NCBI GenBank assembly: GCA_030600605.1
Contig: JAUVLT010000005.1
Location: forward strand, 1-48,595
DNA length: 48,595 nt
Direction: 5' to 3'
Origin: Mycoplasmatota bacterium
GTDB taxonomy: Bacteria; Bacillota_I; Bacilli_A; Izemoplasmatales; Izemoplasmataceae
Shown: piece after piece, positions 1 through 8,634 of the stretch
Numbering within the stretch: the first letter of the stretch is position 1
Layout of the letters: every line of letters begins with the position of its first letter
Notes under the pieces: model-generated
The model's database searches: none
Told to the model about the DNA's origin: nothing
The model's input: only the letters and a program-made list of their open reading frames with translations
Made by a program: the position numbers and the translations under genes

Positions 1-983
1 CTACAAAAGAAATGAGAGCAGCAATGGCTAACGCAATTGTAGGTGATGATGTTTATCAAGATGATCCCACAATTAACGAATTAGAGGAATTAGCTGCGAA
101 GATGACAGGTAAAGAAGCATCTTTATTTGTCACAAGTGGGACAATGGGTAATCAATTATCTATCTATACACAAACATCTAGGGGAGATGAAATCATCGTT
201 GGGAAATCAGCTCATATTAAAAACTATGAAGTTGGAGCAAGCGCTGTAATTAGTGGTGTAAGTTATCACTTAATACAGGAAATTGATGGCATGATGCCTC
301 TTAATAAAATAGAAAAAGGGATTAGAGGAATAGATGTTCATTTCCCTGATACTAGTTTAATATGTATTGAAAATGCTCATGGTAGTGGTAAGGTATTATC
401 ACTTGATTACATGAAAAGTGTTTATAAGATTGCACAAGAAAATAATTTAAAAGTGCATTTAGATGGAGCTAGATTGTTTAACGCAGCTACCTATTTAAAT
501 GTTGATGCAAAAGAAATAACAAAATATGCTGATAGTGTTACTTTTTGTTTATCAAAAGGACTGGCTAGTCCAATTGGAAGTATGCTTTGTGGAACAAGAG
601 AGTTCATTGAAAAAGCTAGAAGAGGTAGAAAGTTACTAGGGGGTGGAATGAGACAAGTTGGTATCCTTGGTGCAGCTGGCCTTGTATCATTAAGAGAAAT
701 GACAAAAAGATTATATATCGATCACGAAAACGCAAAATACTTAGCTAATAAATTAAACGAAATCAAAGAAATAGAAGTAGATTATAATAGATTAGATATC
801 AATATGGTTTTTATTAAAACAGCAATTGATTATCCAGATTTAGTTGAATATTTTTTAGAAAAAGGAATATTAGTGGGTGGATATAAAGGTCGATATTTAC
901 GAATAACTGTTCATAATGACATTTCAAAAGGTGACATTGATACACTGGTCAATCAATTTATAATATATATCGAAACTCATTAA
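1..983 (+). CDS. ltaE: Low-specificity L-threonine aldolase (5' end cut by window edge)
   Basis: PLP-dependent, fold-type I enzyme that cleaves L-threonine or L-allo-threonine to glycine and acetaldehyde in the cytoplasm. The frame stays open to base 1 (codons ACA AAA GAA precede the listed ATG), giving TKEMRAAMANAIVGDDVY, which matches the family's N-terminal region after its usual start. The real start therefore lies upstream, about 10-15 residues by family comparison. Visible marks are GDDVYQDDPT near the N-terminus, the HLDGARLFNAA segment in the cofactor pocket, and CLSKGLASPIGS, whose lysine should form the Schiff base with PLP. The C-terminus looks complete. An intrinsic terminator follows directly. 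The beta-eliminating lyase/tyrosine phenol-lyase families share the fold, but these motifs fit threonine aldolase best. Confidence 0.9.
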   Translation, partial: TKEMRAAMANAIVGDDVYQDDPTINELEELAAKMTGKEASLFVTSGTMGNQLSIYTQTSRGDEIIVGKSAHIKNYEVGASAVISGVSYHLIQEIDGMMPLNKIEKGIRGIDVHFPDTSLICIENAHGSGKVLSLDYMKSVYKIAQENNLKVHLDGARLFNAATYLNVDAKEITKYADSVTFCLSKGLASPIGSMLCGTREFIEKARRGRKLLGGGMRQVGILGAAGLVSLREMTKRLYIDHENAKYLANKLNEIKEIEVDYNRLDINMVFIKTAIDYPDLVEYFLEKGILVGGYKGRYLRITVHNDISKGDIDTLVNQFIIYIETH

Positions 984-1008
984 AAAAGAGCTAATCTAGC
1001 TCTTTTTC
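984..1008 (+). terminator. Rho-independent terminator after threonine aldolase
   Basis: Stem GAGCTA/TAGCTC with loop ATC, extended by A-run/T-run pairing and ending in TTTTT. It starts directly at the aldolase stop codon. Confidence 0.85.
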
Positions 1009-1044
1009 TTTAGTTTTATTTCTAAAAAATATTTTCTCAATTCC

Positions 1045-1719
1045 TCAATTCAGATCAGTTTCCCCTTTTAACAACATTATACTACGCTTAACAATTCTTT
1101 CTTCAAACAATGTTAAACTTAAATACAGTAAGAATAGAATTACACTTCCAAAGAACCATAATTCAAAGATTCCAGTGTTTCCTAAGATAAACATCCAAGA
1201 TATTGAACCAGCCCAAACAATAATTGCCCAAATCTTAATAGAAAATCTTAATCTTGGATTTTCTTTTGAAACAAAAATTATAAAAGGTGCGATTCCCATT
1301 GATAAGAATAGACCATACAATCCAGCTGTGATAATGTGAACCCATGTCCACAGTGGATAAGTTTCAGCTAAGGCAGGAGTAATTGTAGACGTTATTAAGA
1401 ATATTGTGCTAATCACAATAAATTTATAAGCGATTTTCAGATGATACTGTTCTAATCTGAATAATGCGAGGACACAAGTTTGAATAGAAAGACCAGTAAA
1501 AATAGCCCATACTATAAATAATGCACGATTATTAAATATATTACCGATTTTACTAAAGGTGTACTGAAAAGGATTTTGTAAAGTTCCATATATTGTTGTA
1601 AAAAGTAGTGATCCAAGTAATAAACTCATAATTGTAATCCTAATTCGTCTTTCTAGTAATAGTTGCTTTTGAATATGTGCTTGATCAAATTCTTTATATA
1701 AACCTTTTAATATCTCCAT
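1045..1719 (-). CDS. Six-helix integral membrane protein, possibly DUF998-like
   Basis: Unrecognised multi-pass membrane protein of 224 residues. An amphipathic, charged N-terminus (MEILKGLYKEFDQAHIQKQ) is followed by about six hydrophobic segments, with conserved-looking loops NPFQYTFSKIG and TPALAETYPLWTWVHI. The FSKIG...HxxxA arrangement recalls DUF998-type membrane proteins, but this is only a resemblance. The track starts at a GTG (1734). The ATG at 1719 is preferred because GGGGAG lies 7 bases before it. It is the only minus-strand gene in the left 14 kb and is divergent from engB, so it is probably monocistronic. No catalytic residues can be named. Confidence 0.65.
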   Translation of the reverse strand: MEILKGLYKEFDQAHIQKQLLLERRIRITIMSLLLGSLLFTTIYGTLQNPFQYTFSKIGNIFNNRALFIVWAIFTGLSIQTCVLALFRLEQYHLKIAYKFIVISTIFLITSTITPALAETYPLWTWVHIITAGLYGLFLSMGIAPFIIFVSKENPRLRFSIKIWAIIVWAGSISWMFILGNTGIFELWFFGSVILFLLYLSLTLFEERIVKRSIMLLKGETDLN

Positions 1720-1829
1720 AACATCACTCCCCACTAAGAATATTATACACTATTTTGATAAAAAGACTCAATAGCGTAATAGATTATAATAATATGTGTT
1801 ATATTATTAATAGAAGAAAAGGTGATTTG

Positions 1830-2414
1830 ATGATTATACGTAGTGTTGATTTTAAAGGTAGTCATACAGAACTTGATAAATGCCCCATTGGGAACTTGCC
1901 TGAAATTGTAATCGCAGGTAGAAGCAACGTTGGAAAAAGTAGTTTTATTAATTCTTTTTTAAACAGAAAAAATATTGCTCATACATCAGGAAGACCAGGA
2001 AAAACACAAACATTAAATTTTTATTTAGTGAATGAGTTGTTTCATTTTGTTGATGTACCTGGATATGGATATGCTCGAGTAAGCAAAACAGAACGAGAAA
2101 AGTTTGGAATGATGATCGAAGATTATTTACTACACAGAGAAAACTTAAGACTAGTTATTTTATTAGTTGATTTTAGACATATACCTTCTGAAGATGACTA
2201 TTTAATGTATAATTTCTTAAAAAGTTATGATATACCTTGTTTAGTAGTAGGAACAAAGCAAGATAAGATATCAAAAAACCAACGAATTAAACATGAAAAA
2301 ATAATTCAAAACGAATTAAAATTACATGCTGATGACTATTTTATTGCCTATTCAGCAACTTTAAAAACAAATCGTGAAAAAATTGCAAAAATCATTGAAA
2401 GTTATATCGAATAG
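1830..2414 (+). CDS. engB: Ribosome biogenesis GTPase EngB/YsxC
   Basis: TRAFAC-class GTPase that binds the 50S subunit and is needed for late large-subunit assembly. G1 is GRSNVGKS (residues about 30-37), G3 is DVPGYGYA, G4 is TKQDK and a SAT-type G5 lies near the C-terminus. The length of 194 residues is normal for the family. The ORF track begins 75 bases earlier at 1755, but the 1830 ATG has AAAGGTGA just upstream and gives the usual short N-terminus (MIIRSVDF...), so the added residues are not likely to be translated. tRNA-Lys follows 27 bases downstream. In many Firmicutes engB sits beside lon or clpX; neither is seen here. Confidence 0.95.
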   Translation: MIIRSVDFKGSHTELDKCPIGNLPEIVIAGRSNVGKSSFINSFLNRKNIAHTSGRPGKTQTLNFYLVNELFHFVDVPGYGYARVSKTEREKFGMMIEDYLLHRENLRLVILLVDFRHIPSEDDYLMYNFLKSYDIPCLVVGTKQDKISKNQRIKHEKIIQNELKLHADDYFIAYSATLKTNREKIAKIIESYIE

Positions 2415-2441
2415 AACTATAATTATAAAAGCAACATATGT

Positions 2442-2517
2442 GGAGGATTAGCTCAGTTGGTAGAGCACTTGACTCTTAATCAAGGGGTCGTAGGTTCAAA
2501 ACCTACATCCTCTACCA
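2442..2517 (+). tRNA. tRNA-Lys (anticodon CTT)
   Basis: 76-base cloverleaf with encoded CCA. The acceptor stem GGAGGAT pairs with ATCCTCT (a G-U at 1-72), the D arm is GCTC..GAGC, the anticodon stem CTTGA/TCAAG encloses loop CTCTTAA (anticodon CTT), and the T arm is GTAGG-TTCAAAA-CCTAC. It reads AAG codons. It lies between engB and the valS leader. Confidence 0.95.
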
Positions 2518-2568
2518 TATTTTTATTATATGAAGGTAAAAATTACTAATTCGTTTGTACTAATAACC

Positions 2569-2597
2569 TTTACAAAATAAAATGCTTATGTTAATAT
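2569..2597 (+). promoter_or_regulatory. Sigma-A-type promoter for the valS T-box transcript
   Basis: TTTACA, a 17-base spacer, then TAATAT (an overlapping TATAAT lies 3 bases on). Transcription would begin near 2604, just before the predicted T-box Stem I. Confidence 0.65.
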
Positions 2598-2608
2598 AAT
2601 TTTAAATA

Positions 2609-2829
2609 CAGCGAATAGGAAGAGTATACTGCATGATTCTTGTAGAGAGTTAGTGTTTTGGTGAAAACTAACAGATAATGCAATAGAAGGTAGCCTAGGA
2701 GTAGCTATAGTGAAATAGTAGTAAGTATAGCCGTTGACTACGTTATAAGTCTCAAGTGCTTAGATTATTCTAAGAACCAAGGTGGTACCACGGATTAATT
2801 GATTCGTCCTTATTTTAGGACGATTTTTT
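2609..2829 (+). promoter_or_regulatory. T-box riboswitch leader (tRNA-Val sensing) with terminator
   Basis: Leader RNA that pairs with uncharged tRNA and allows read-through into valS. Seen in order: Stem I start (GGAAGAGTA), the apical AGAGAG and GGTG elements, a candidate Val specifier codon GTA near 2690-2692, the T-box core AAGGTGGTACCACGG (2779-2793), and the competing terminator TCGTCCT/AGGACGA plus T-run (2804-2828). The TGGT of the T-box would pair with the tRNA acceptor end. The specifier position is a guess made without folding; the T-box identity itself is secure. Confidence 0.92.
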
Positions 2830-2850
2830 TATTATAAAGGAGGAAATATT

Positions 2851-5457
2851 ATGAAAGAACTAGACAAGAAATACAATCACACCGAAATTGAAAAAGGTAA
2901 ATACGATTTTTGGCTTAAAGGTGGCTACTTTAAAAGTGGTGATTTAAGTAAGAAACCATTCACAATTGTGATTCCTCCACCAAATGTCACAGGAAAACTA
3001 CATTTAGGACACGCTTGGGATAACACTCTCCAAGATATTATTATAAGAAGAAAAAGAATGCAGGGTTATGATGCACTATATTTACCTGGAATGGATCACG
3101 CCGGTATCGCTACTCAAGCAAAAATCGATGCTCAACTTAAAGAACAAGGTATTTCACGTTATGAACTTGGGCGAGAAGAGTTTTTGAAAGTAGCTTGGGA
3201 CTGGAAAAAAGAATATGCCGGACATATTCGCGAACAGTGGGCAGCAATGGGTGTCAGTGTTGATTATTCAAAAGAAAGATTCACTTTAGATAAAGGGTTA
3301 AATAAAGCTGTAACTGAAGTTTTTATTAGACTTTACGAAAAGGGACTTATTTATCGCGGGAAAAGAATTATAAATTGGGACATTCAAGCAAAAACAGCAT
3401 TAAGTAATATTGAAGTTGAACATAAAGAAATAGAAGGAGCTTTTTACTATTTCAAGTATCTGCTAGAAGATGGATCTGGATTCTTAGAAATTGCAACAAC
3501 TCGCCCAGAAACAATGTATGCTGATACTGCTTTAATGATTCATCCGAAAGATGAAAGATATAAAGGCTATTTAGGTAAGAAAGCATATATTCCAGGGACT
3601 AATCGATTGATTCCAATTATTGAAGATGAATATGTGGATATAGAGTTTGGTACAGGGTGTGTGAAAGTAACTCCTGCTCATGATCCTAATGACTTTGAAG
3701 TCGGAAAAAGACACAATTTAGAAATGCTTCTTTGTATGAACGAGGATGGGACAATGAACAGTTACGCTCATAAATACGAAGGAATGGATCGTTTTGAATG
3801 TCGTAAAGCATGTGTTAAAGATTTAAAAGAATTAGGTCTATGTACAAAAATAGAAAAAGTAATTCATAACGTCGGACATAGTGAACGCACCGGAGTTATT
3901 GTCGAACCAAGACTTTCAAAACAGTGGTTCGTAAAAATGGAACCACTTAGTAAACAAGCAACAGAAAAAAATACAACAGAGTTTATCCCAGCTCGTTTCG
4001 AAAAGACATTTTTAAGATGGATGGACGGAACATATGATTGGTGTATCTCAAGACAACTTTGGTGGGGTCATAGGATACCTGCATGGTATAGAAATGATGA
4101 AATATACATTGGAAGAGAAGCTCCTGAAGGTATAGGCTGGAGCCAAGACGAAGATGTTTTAGATACTTGGTTTAGTAGTGCACTTTGGCCGTTTAGTTCT
4201 TTGGGATGGCCGGAAAAGACTGTTGACTATGCTAGGTACTACCCAACAAGTGTAATGGTTACAGGGTACGATATTATCTTCTTTTGGGTCGCTAGAATGA
4301 TTTTTCAAGGGTTAGAATTTACTGGGTGGTCACCATTCAAACAATGCCTTATTCATGGACTTATTCGCGATCATGACGGACGTAAAATGTCTAAGTCTTT
4401 AGGGAACGGTGTTGATCCATTAGACATAAAAAAACAGTATGGAATTGATACACTTCGTTACTTTTTAACAACAAATAGTGCTCCAGGACAAGACTTGCGT
4501 TTTGAAATTGAGAAAGTGGAAAGCAGCTGGAACTTCATAAATAAGCTATGGAATATTTCGAGATTCACATTAATGAATTTAGGTGATTTTGGTATTGACG
4601 ATATTGAAATTGATACTGAGGAATTAACATTACCTGATAAGTGGATCTTAGCAAAGTTAAATATAATAATCAAAGAGATGGATTATAACTACGAGAAATT
4701 TGAATTTGGTGAAGCAGCTAGAAGTGTTCATAATTTTAGTTGGGATGATTTTGCTGCTTGGTATTTAGAAATTAGTAAATTATCATTGAATAGTGGTGAT
4801 GAGAAAATAATAAAACGTACAAAATCAATCTTGTCATACACTTTGCTTAACATAATGAAACTACTTCATCCTTTTATGCCGTTTGTGACTGAAGAAATCT
4901 ATCAGAAGATACCACACATTGAAGAATCAATTATGATTTCTTCATGGCCAATTGAAATTGAAGAATTTAGTAATTACAAAGCAATTAAAGATTTTGAAGT
5001 GATTCAAGAAATAATAAAAAGCGTTAGAAATATTAGAGCGAATTATAATGTAGCTCCTAGTAAGAAAATTGATATCCTAATTAAAACTAAAAACGATACA
5101 ATTGAAGCATTGCTTAATCAAAATATGGAAATACTTAATAAATTTATCAATCCAGAATCACTTATAATTAGTTCGTACATCGAACTAAAGACAGAGGCGA
5201 TTACAACAATTTTCCCAGAGTTAGAAATGTATTTACCACTAGGAAGTTTAATTGATATTAAAGAGGAAATTGCGAGATTAGAAAACGAATTAAGCAAAAT
5301 AGAATCAGAAATATCAAGAGCAAAAAAGATGCTTTCTAATGAAAAATTTATCAATAAAGCACCAATTAGCAAAGTTGAGTTAGAAAAAACCAAATTAATC
5401 AATTACCAAGAACACTACTCAACAATAAAAGCTAGAATTAAAGAACTTAAAGAATAA
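2851..5457 (+). CDS. valS: Valyl-tRNA synthetase
   Basis: Class I aminoacyl-tRNA synthetase (868 residues) that charges tRNA-Val and edits mischarged threonine. The HIGH-type motif is HLGH at residues 51-54 after PPPNVTGKL. The editing (CP1) domain carries [13 protein letters not shown]. The KMSKS loop is at about residues 512-516. The anticodon-binding domain follows, and the C-terminal 60-70 residues form the typical ValS coiled coil ([19 protein letters not shown]). AAGGAGG lies 6 bases before the ATG. It is controlled by the upstream T-box, and its stop overlaps the folC start by one base (TAATG), so the two are translationally coupled. Confidence 0.98.
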   Translation: MKELDKKYNHTEIEKGKYDFWLKGGYFKSGDLSKKPFTIVIPPPNVTGKLHLGHAWDNTLQDIIIRRKRMQGYDALYLPGMDHAGIATQAKIDAQLKEQGISRYELGREEFLKVAWDWKKEYAGHIREQWAAMGVSVDYSKERFTLDKGLNKAVTEVFIRLYEKGLIYRGKRIINWDIQAKTALSNIEVEHKEIEGAFYYFKYLLEDGSGFLEIATTRPETMYADTALMIHPKDERYKGYLGKKAYIPGTNRLIPIIEDEYVDIEFGTGCVKVTPAHDPNDFEVGKRHNLEMLLCMNEDGTMNSYAHKYEGMDRFECRKACVKDLKELGLCTKIEKVIHNVGHSERTGVIVEPRLSKQWFVKMEPLSKQATEKNTTEFIPARFEKTFLRWMDGTYDWCISRQLWWGHRIPAWYRNDEIYIGREAPEGIGWSQDEDVLDTWFSSALWPFSSLGWPEKTVDYARYYPTSVMVTGYDIIFFWVARMIFQGLEFTGWSPFKQCLIHGLIRDHDGRKMSKSLGNGVDPLDIKKQYGIDTLRYFLTTNSAPGQDLRFEIEKVESSWNFINKLWNISRFTLMNLGDFGIDDIEIDTEELTLPDKWILAKLNIIIKEMDYNYEKFEFGEAARSVHNFSWDDFAAWYLEISKLSLNSGDEKIIKRTKSILSYTLLNIMKLLHPFMPFVTEEIYQKIPHIEESIMISSWPIEIEEFSNYKAIKDFEVIQEIIKSVRNIRANYNVAPSKKIDILIKTKNDTIEALLNQNMEILNKFINPESLIISSYIELKTEAITTIFPELEMYLPLGSLIDIKEEIARLENELSKIESEISRAKKMLSNEKFINKAPISKVELEKTKLINYQEHYSTIKARIKELKE

Positions 5458-6713
5458 TGTTTACAAATTTAGATGCCGCTGTTAAATGGATTGAATCAAT
5501 AAAAAGATTTGGAGACAAATATGACTTATCAAGAATGGAACTTGCTTGTAATATTTTAGGTAATCCTGAAAATGATTTAGTTGTAATTCATGTCGCAGGG
5601 ACCAACGGGAAAGGTTCAACTGTTTCATACTTAAAAAACATTTTATTATCTGAAGGATATAATGTGGGGGCTTTCACAAGTCCCTACATTGTCAGATTTA
5701 ATGAACGTATCACCTATAATTATAATGATATTACTAGTGAGGAGCTTCTATATTATATTAATAAGGTATATAGTTTGCATTACGAAGTATTAGAAAAATA
5801 TAATGATGCAATTTCTTTCTTTGAATTGATTACTTTAATATCATTACTCTTTTTTAAAGATAAAAATTGTGATTTTGTTATATACGAAGTTGGATTAGGC
5901 GGGCGCTTAGATGCAACCAATATTGTGAAACCCATTATCACAGCTATTACTAACATTAACTTTGACCATATGCACATTTTAGGATCCACTTTGGAAGAGA
6001 TTGCTTTTTGTAAGTTAGGAATTGTTAAAGAAGGTATTCCTTTAGTTACATCTGAAATTAATCCTGACTTATTAGAGATGTTCAAGGATTATTGTGAAAA
6101 AAAGAAAGCTAATCTAACGATTGTAAATGAAAAAGATATTACTAATCCTCAATATGGAGAGTTAACAAGTTTTAAATATAAAGAGGAAGATTTTTTAATA
6201 AAAATGATGGGGACTCATCAAGTAGTTAACGCCTCACTAGCAATTGAAATAGTAAAACAACTAAACAACTTAAAGAAAACAAATGTATCTCTAAGTAATA
6301 TAGAGTTAGGACTATTAAAAACTAACTGGCCAGGAAGACTAGAAACATTCGGATCAATTGTCTTAGATGGAGCTCACAATATTGGTGGGGCAACTGTCTT
6401 AAGAGATTCAATGCGAGCACTTTATAAAGATAAGTATATTAAAGTATTATTCACATCAATGGCGGATAAAGAATACTTTGATGTTATTCAAGTACTTGAA
6501 ACTTTCGCAGATGAAATCCATTTTACTGATTTTGATTATGCTCGATGTGAAACAGCACAAAATCTATATAGTGTCTCCAGCCATCCTAAAAAGTACTTAG
6601 AAAGTAATGTTGATGACGCTTTAGAATCTTTGACAGATTTAAAAGATAATGAGATATTGCTAATCACAGGTAGTTTGTACTTTATCAGTTTAGTTAGAAA
6701 AAAAATAAAATAG
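5457..6713 (+). CDS. folC: Folylpolyglutamate synthase / dihydrofolate synthase
   Basis: Mur-ligase-family enzyme that adds glutamate to tetrahydrofolates (and possibly to dihydropteroate), retaining folates in the cytoplasm. The P-loop is GTNGKGST at residues 48-55, the omega-loop region is TSPYIVRFNERI, the VGLGGRLDATN segment is present, and DGAHN lies in the C-terminal domain. The length (418) is normal. The start overlaps the valS stop by one base, and no separate ribosome site is needed beyond GAACTTAAAG. The valS-folC order is the same as in Bacillus. It connects with thyA-folA later in the window, which consume and regenerate folate. Confidence 0.95.
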   Translation: MFTNLDAAVKWIESIKRFGDKYDLSRMELACNILGNPENDLVVIHVAGTNGKGSTVSYLKNILLSEGYNVGAFTSPYIVRFNERITYNYNDITSEELLYYINKVYSLHYEVLEKYNDAISFFELITLISLLFFKDKNCDFVIYEVGLGGRLDATNIVKPIITAITNINFDHMHILGSTLEEIAFCKLGIVKEGIPLVTSEINPDLLEMFKDYCEKKKANLTIVNEKDITNPQYGELTSFKYKEEDFLIKMMGTHQVVNASLAIEIVKQLNNLKKTNVSLSNIELGLLKTNWPGRLETFGSIVLDGAHNIGGATVLRDSMRALYKDKYIKVLFTSMADKEYFDVIQVLETFADEIHFTDFDYARCETAQNLYSVSSHPKKYLESNVDDALESLTDLKDNEILLITGSLYFISLVRKKIK

Positions 6714-6735
6714 TGCCGAGGCACTATTTTTTTTT
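6706..6735 (+). terminator. Terminator-like hairpin between folC and radC
   Basis: AAAATAGTGC/GCACTATTTT with loop CGAG, followed by a long T-run. The folC TAG stop lies inside the 5' arm. The radC ribosome site (GAGGAGG) begins right after the T-run, leaving no space for a promoter. Confidence 0.8.
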
Positions 6736-6748
6736 GAGGAGGATACTT

Positions 6749-7426
6749 ATGTTTATGATTAAAGAAATACCAATTGAAGAAAGACCTAGAGAAAGATTTT
6801 TAAAATATCCAAAAGCAGCAATTAGTAATCATGAGTTAATAGCAATCATCTTAAGAACAGGCTCTAGACAAGAAAGTGTAATTGATTTGGCTAAAAGAGT
6901 TCTTTATAGGTATGATAATTTAAAAGCACTTAGTAATGCACCTATTAAAGATTTGATGAAGATTAGAGGAATAGGTACTTCAAAAGCTATCGAATTACTT
7001 GCTGCTTTTGAACTTGGAAAAAGGGTTATTAAAGAAAGTTTTGTTTCGCAAGTAAAACTCCATTCCCCAGAATCCATTTTTTTATTTTTAAAAGATGATT
7101 TAGAAATGAAAACCCAAGAACACTTTGTTGCTTTATACTTGAATACGAAAGGAGAACTAGTAAAAAAGGAAACATTATTCATTGGTTCTTTAAATAGTTC
7201 TCTAATTCATCCCCGTGAGTTATTTAAACATGCCGTCATAAATAGTGCAGCAACAATAATAGTGGCTCATAATCATCCTAGTGGAGATCCAACCCCCTCA
7301 AAACAAGATATTGATATAACTAGAATCCTTTATAAAAATGGAAAGATGATGGATATCGAGTTACTTGATCATATTATAATAGGAAAAGATCGCTATTATT
7401 CTTTTAAAGAAAAGGGAATAATCTAA
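6749..7426 (+). CDS. radC: RadC family protein (UPF0758, JAB/MPN domain)
   Basis: Conserved 225-residue protein historically called a DNA-repair protein; its biochemical role is still unclear. The N-terminal half has the helix-hairpin-helix-like region (IRGIGTSKAIELLAAFELG). The C-terminal MPN/JAMM metal-binding domain has AHNHPSGDPTPSKQD (His174, His176, Asp187). The track's first ATG (6713) is inside the folC terminator; ATG 6749 has GAGGAGG 6 bases upstream and gives the normal N-terminus IKEIPIEERPRERF. It is third in the valS-folC-radC run but lies behind a terminator-like hairpin. In Bacillus radC sits near mreBCD, which is not seen here. Confidence 0.92.
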   Translation: MFMIKEIPIEERPRERFLKYPKAAISNHELIAIILRTGSRQESVIDLAKRVLYRYDNLKALSNAPIKDLMKIRGIGTSKAIELLAAFELGKRVIKESFVSQVKLHSPESIFLFLKDDLEMKTQEHFVALYLNTKGELVKKETLFIGSLNSSLIHPRELFKHAVINSAATIIVAHNHPSGDPTPSKQDIDITRILYKNGKMMDIELLDHIIIGKDRYYSFKEKGII

Positions 7427-7741
7427 AAACCTTCCATTTTGGAAGGTTTTATTTGTAATTACCGTATTTATCATAATCATAAGAACAAAGCCACCTATTC
7501 CAACTCCGATAATTAAAAATATCTTGAGAAGCATTATACCAATACTAATATTAGTAACTCCTAATGTGAAATCGGGATAGCTTGTTTGATATGTTGTGGT
7601 TTCAATCACATATGTCCCAGCTTCAACAAACTGAATAGTCATAATGGCGTCATAATTATTAACACTAACCGATTTATTATCTACTAGTTTTTTAGCAATA
7701 ACAACATTAGATGTATTTGTTTGTTGGTAAATAACAAAGAT
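7361..7741 (-). pseudogene. Remnant of a membrane-anchored extracellular protein gene
   Basis: The minus-strand frame is open from a stop at 7742-7744, but the first ATG (7642) falls in the middle of a plausible domain. The in-frame sequence upstream (VIYQQTNTSNVVIAKKLVD, then VNNYDA) reads like protein yet has no start codon or ribosome site. Next come an extracellular-looking stretch (VEAGTYVIETTTYQTSYPD) and one long transmembrane helix (IGIMLLKIFLIIGVGIGGFVLM). The frame then runs through the radC terminator and into radC antisense, so the original C-terminus is also lost. Both ends appear eroded. No promoter is visible. The parent family is not recognised. Confidence 0.5.
7426..7455 (+). 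terminator. Terminator after radC
   Basis: Perfect stem AAAACCTTCC/GGAAGGTTTT with loop ATTTT, starting at the radC stop codon. Confidence 0.88.
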
Positions 7742-7808
7742 TTATCTTGAATTAATATCAATTTTTTGTATAATAAGTATGGCTTTCCATAATATCAAGT
7801 AAAAATGA

Positions 7809-7837
7809 TTGACAAATTATTAATTATGAGGTATTAT
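7809..7837 (+). promoter_or_regulatory. Sigma-A-type promoter for rplU
   Basis: TTGACA, a 17-base spacer and TATTAT. The transcript would begin near 7844, at the foot of the L21-type leader. Confidence 0.85.
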
Positions 7838-7842
7838 TTTAA

Positions 7843-7920
7843 CGCTGAATAACGGCATACCGCACAGAAAAGGTTAAAGCATATTTGCACCTTAATGGCG
7901 AGTCTTAACTAAAATAATGA
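7843..7920 (+). promoter_or_regulatory. Candidate ribosomal protein L21 leader RNA
   Basis: The 5' UTR of about 85 bases between the promoter and rplU is structured and GC-richer than its surroundings (ACGGCATACCGCAC, TTAAAGCATATTTGCACCTTAATGG). Its position and size fit the L21 leader family found before rplU in Firmicutes, which is thought to be autoregulated by L21. Identification rests on context; no covariance search was possible. Confidence 0.6.
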
Positions 7921-7931
7921 GGAGGTGCTTT

Positions 7932-8240
7932 ATGTACGCAATAATCGAAACAGGTGGAAAACAAGTTAGAGTTTCTGAAGGAAAACTAATTTACGTTGAA
8001 AAACTCGACGTAAACGAAGGAGAAAACTTCACATTTGACAAAGTATTAATGGTTGGTGGAGAATCTTTAAGAATTGGTAATCCTTATGTTGAAGGTGTTA
8101 CAGTAGACGCAACAGTTGAAAAACACGGTAAACAAAAGAAACTTATAATATTCAAGTTTAAAGCCAAAAAGAAATATCGTCGTAAACAAGGACACAGACA
8201 GTCTTATACAAAACTAACAGTTACAAAAATAAATGGTTAG
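7932..8240 (+). CDS. rplU: 50S ribosomal protein L21
   Basis: bL21, a 102-residue protein that binds 23S rRNA in the large subunit. The N-terminus [17 protein letters not shown] and the C-terminal RNA-binding signature [21 protein letters not shown] are diagnostic. The ORF track starts at 7917, but that ATG is part of the ribosome site; ATG 7932 follows GAGGAGGT by 6 bases. It is first in an rplU-rpmA operon. The prp (ysxB) protease gene that normally sits between the two in Firmicutes is absent: only 26 bases separate them. Confidence 0.98.
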   Translation: MYAIIETGGKQVRVSEGKLIYVEKLDVNEGENFTFDKVLMVGGESLRIGNPYVEGVTVDATVEKHGKQKKLIIFKFKAKKKYRRKQGHRQSYTKLTVTKING

Positions 8241-8266
8241 AATTAAAAAAATCGGAGGTGACTTAA

Positions 8267-8551
8267 ATGTTAATAGAAATTAATGTCTTAAAATGTATGG
8301 CTTCTAAAAAGGGTGTTGGATCTACAAAAAACGGACGTGATTCAGAATCTAAAAGACTTGGAGCTAAATTATCAGACGGTCAATTCTGTACAGCTGGTTC
8401 TATCATTTATCGTCAAAGAGGAACAAAAGTACATCCAGGAAACAATGTAGGTATCGGCGGAGACGATACATTATATAGTAAAATGGATGGAAATGTTAAA
8501 TTTGAACGTAAAGGTAGAAATAGAAAACAAGCTTCAGTATACCCTGCATAA
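8267..8551 (+). CDS. rpmA: 50S ribosomal protein L27 with unusual N-terminal extension
   Basis: bL27, near the peptidyl-transferase centre. The conserved body [23 protein letters not shown] begins at residue 12. The only ribosome site, GGAGGTGA, is placed 6 bases before ATG 8267, so ten residues ([10 protein letters not shown]) precede the internal Met. Firmicutes L27 carries a similar extension ending in LQFF|A, removed by the cysteine protease Prp. Here the equivalent is LKCM|A, a diverged cleavage site, and prp is not next door. Either Prp lies elsewhere with altered specificity or another protease trims it. The C-terminus is normal and a strong terminator follows. Confidence 0.97.
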   Translation: MLIEINVLKCMASKKGVGSTKNGRDSESKRLGAKLSDGQFCTAGSIIYRQRGTKVHPGNNVGIGGDDTLYSKMDGNVKFERKGRNRKQASVYPA

Positions 8552-8557
8552 TTAGTT

Positions 8558-8590
8558 GGCAAATCACAAACGTGGTTTGCCATTTTTATT
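8558..8590 (+). terminator. Terminator after rpmA
   Basis: Stem GGCAAATCAC/GTGGTTTGCC (one T-G pair), loop AAAC, then ATTTTTATT. Confidence 0.88.
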
Positions 8591-8634
8591 GAAAATGTTA
8601 TAATATCAGTATAATTAATGTATGAGGTGAGATT

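Noticed and set aside
7361-7642. An intact 93-residue gene as listed in the track
   Set aside because: The ATG is inside a longer protein-like frame, has no ribosome site, and the 3' end runs through another gene's terminator. Treated as a remnant.
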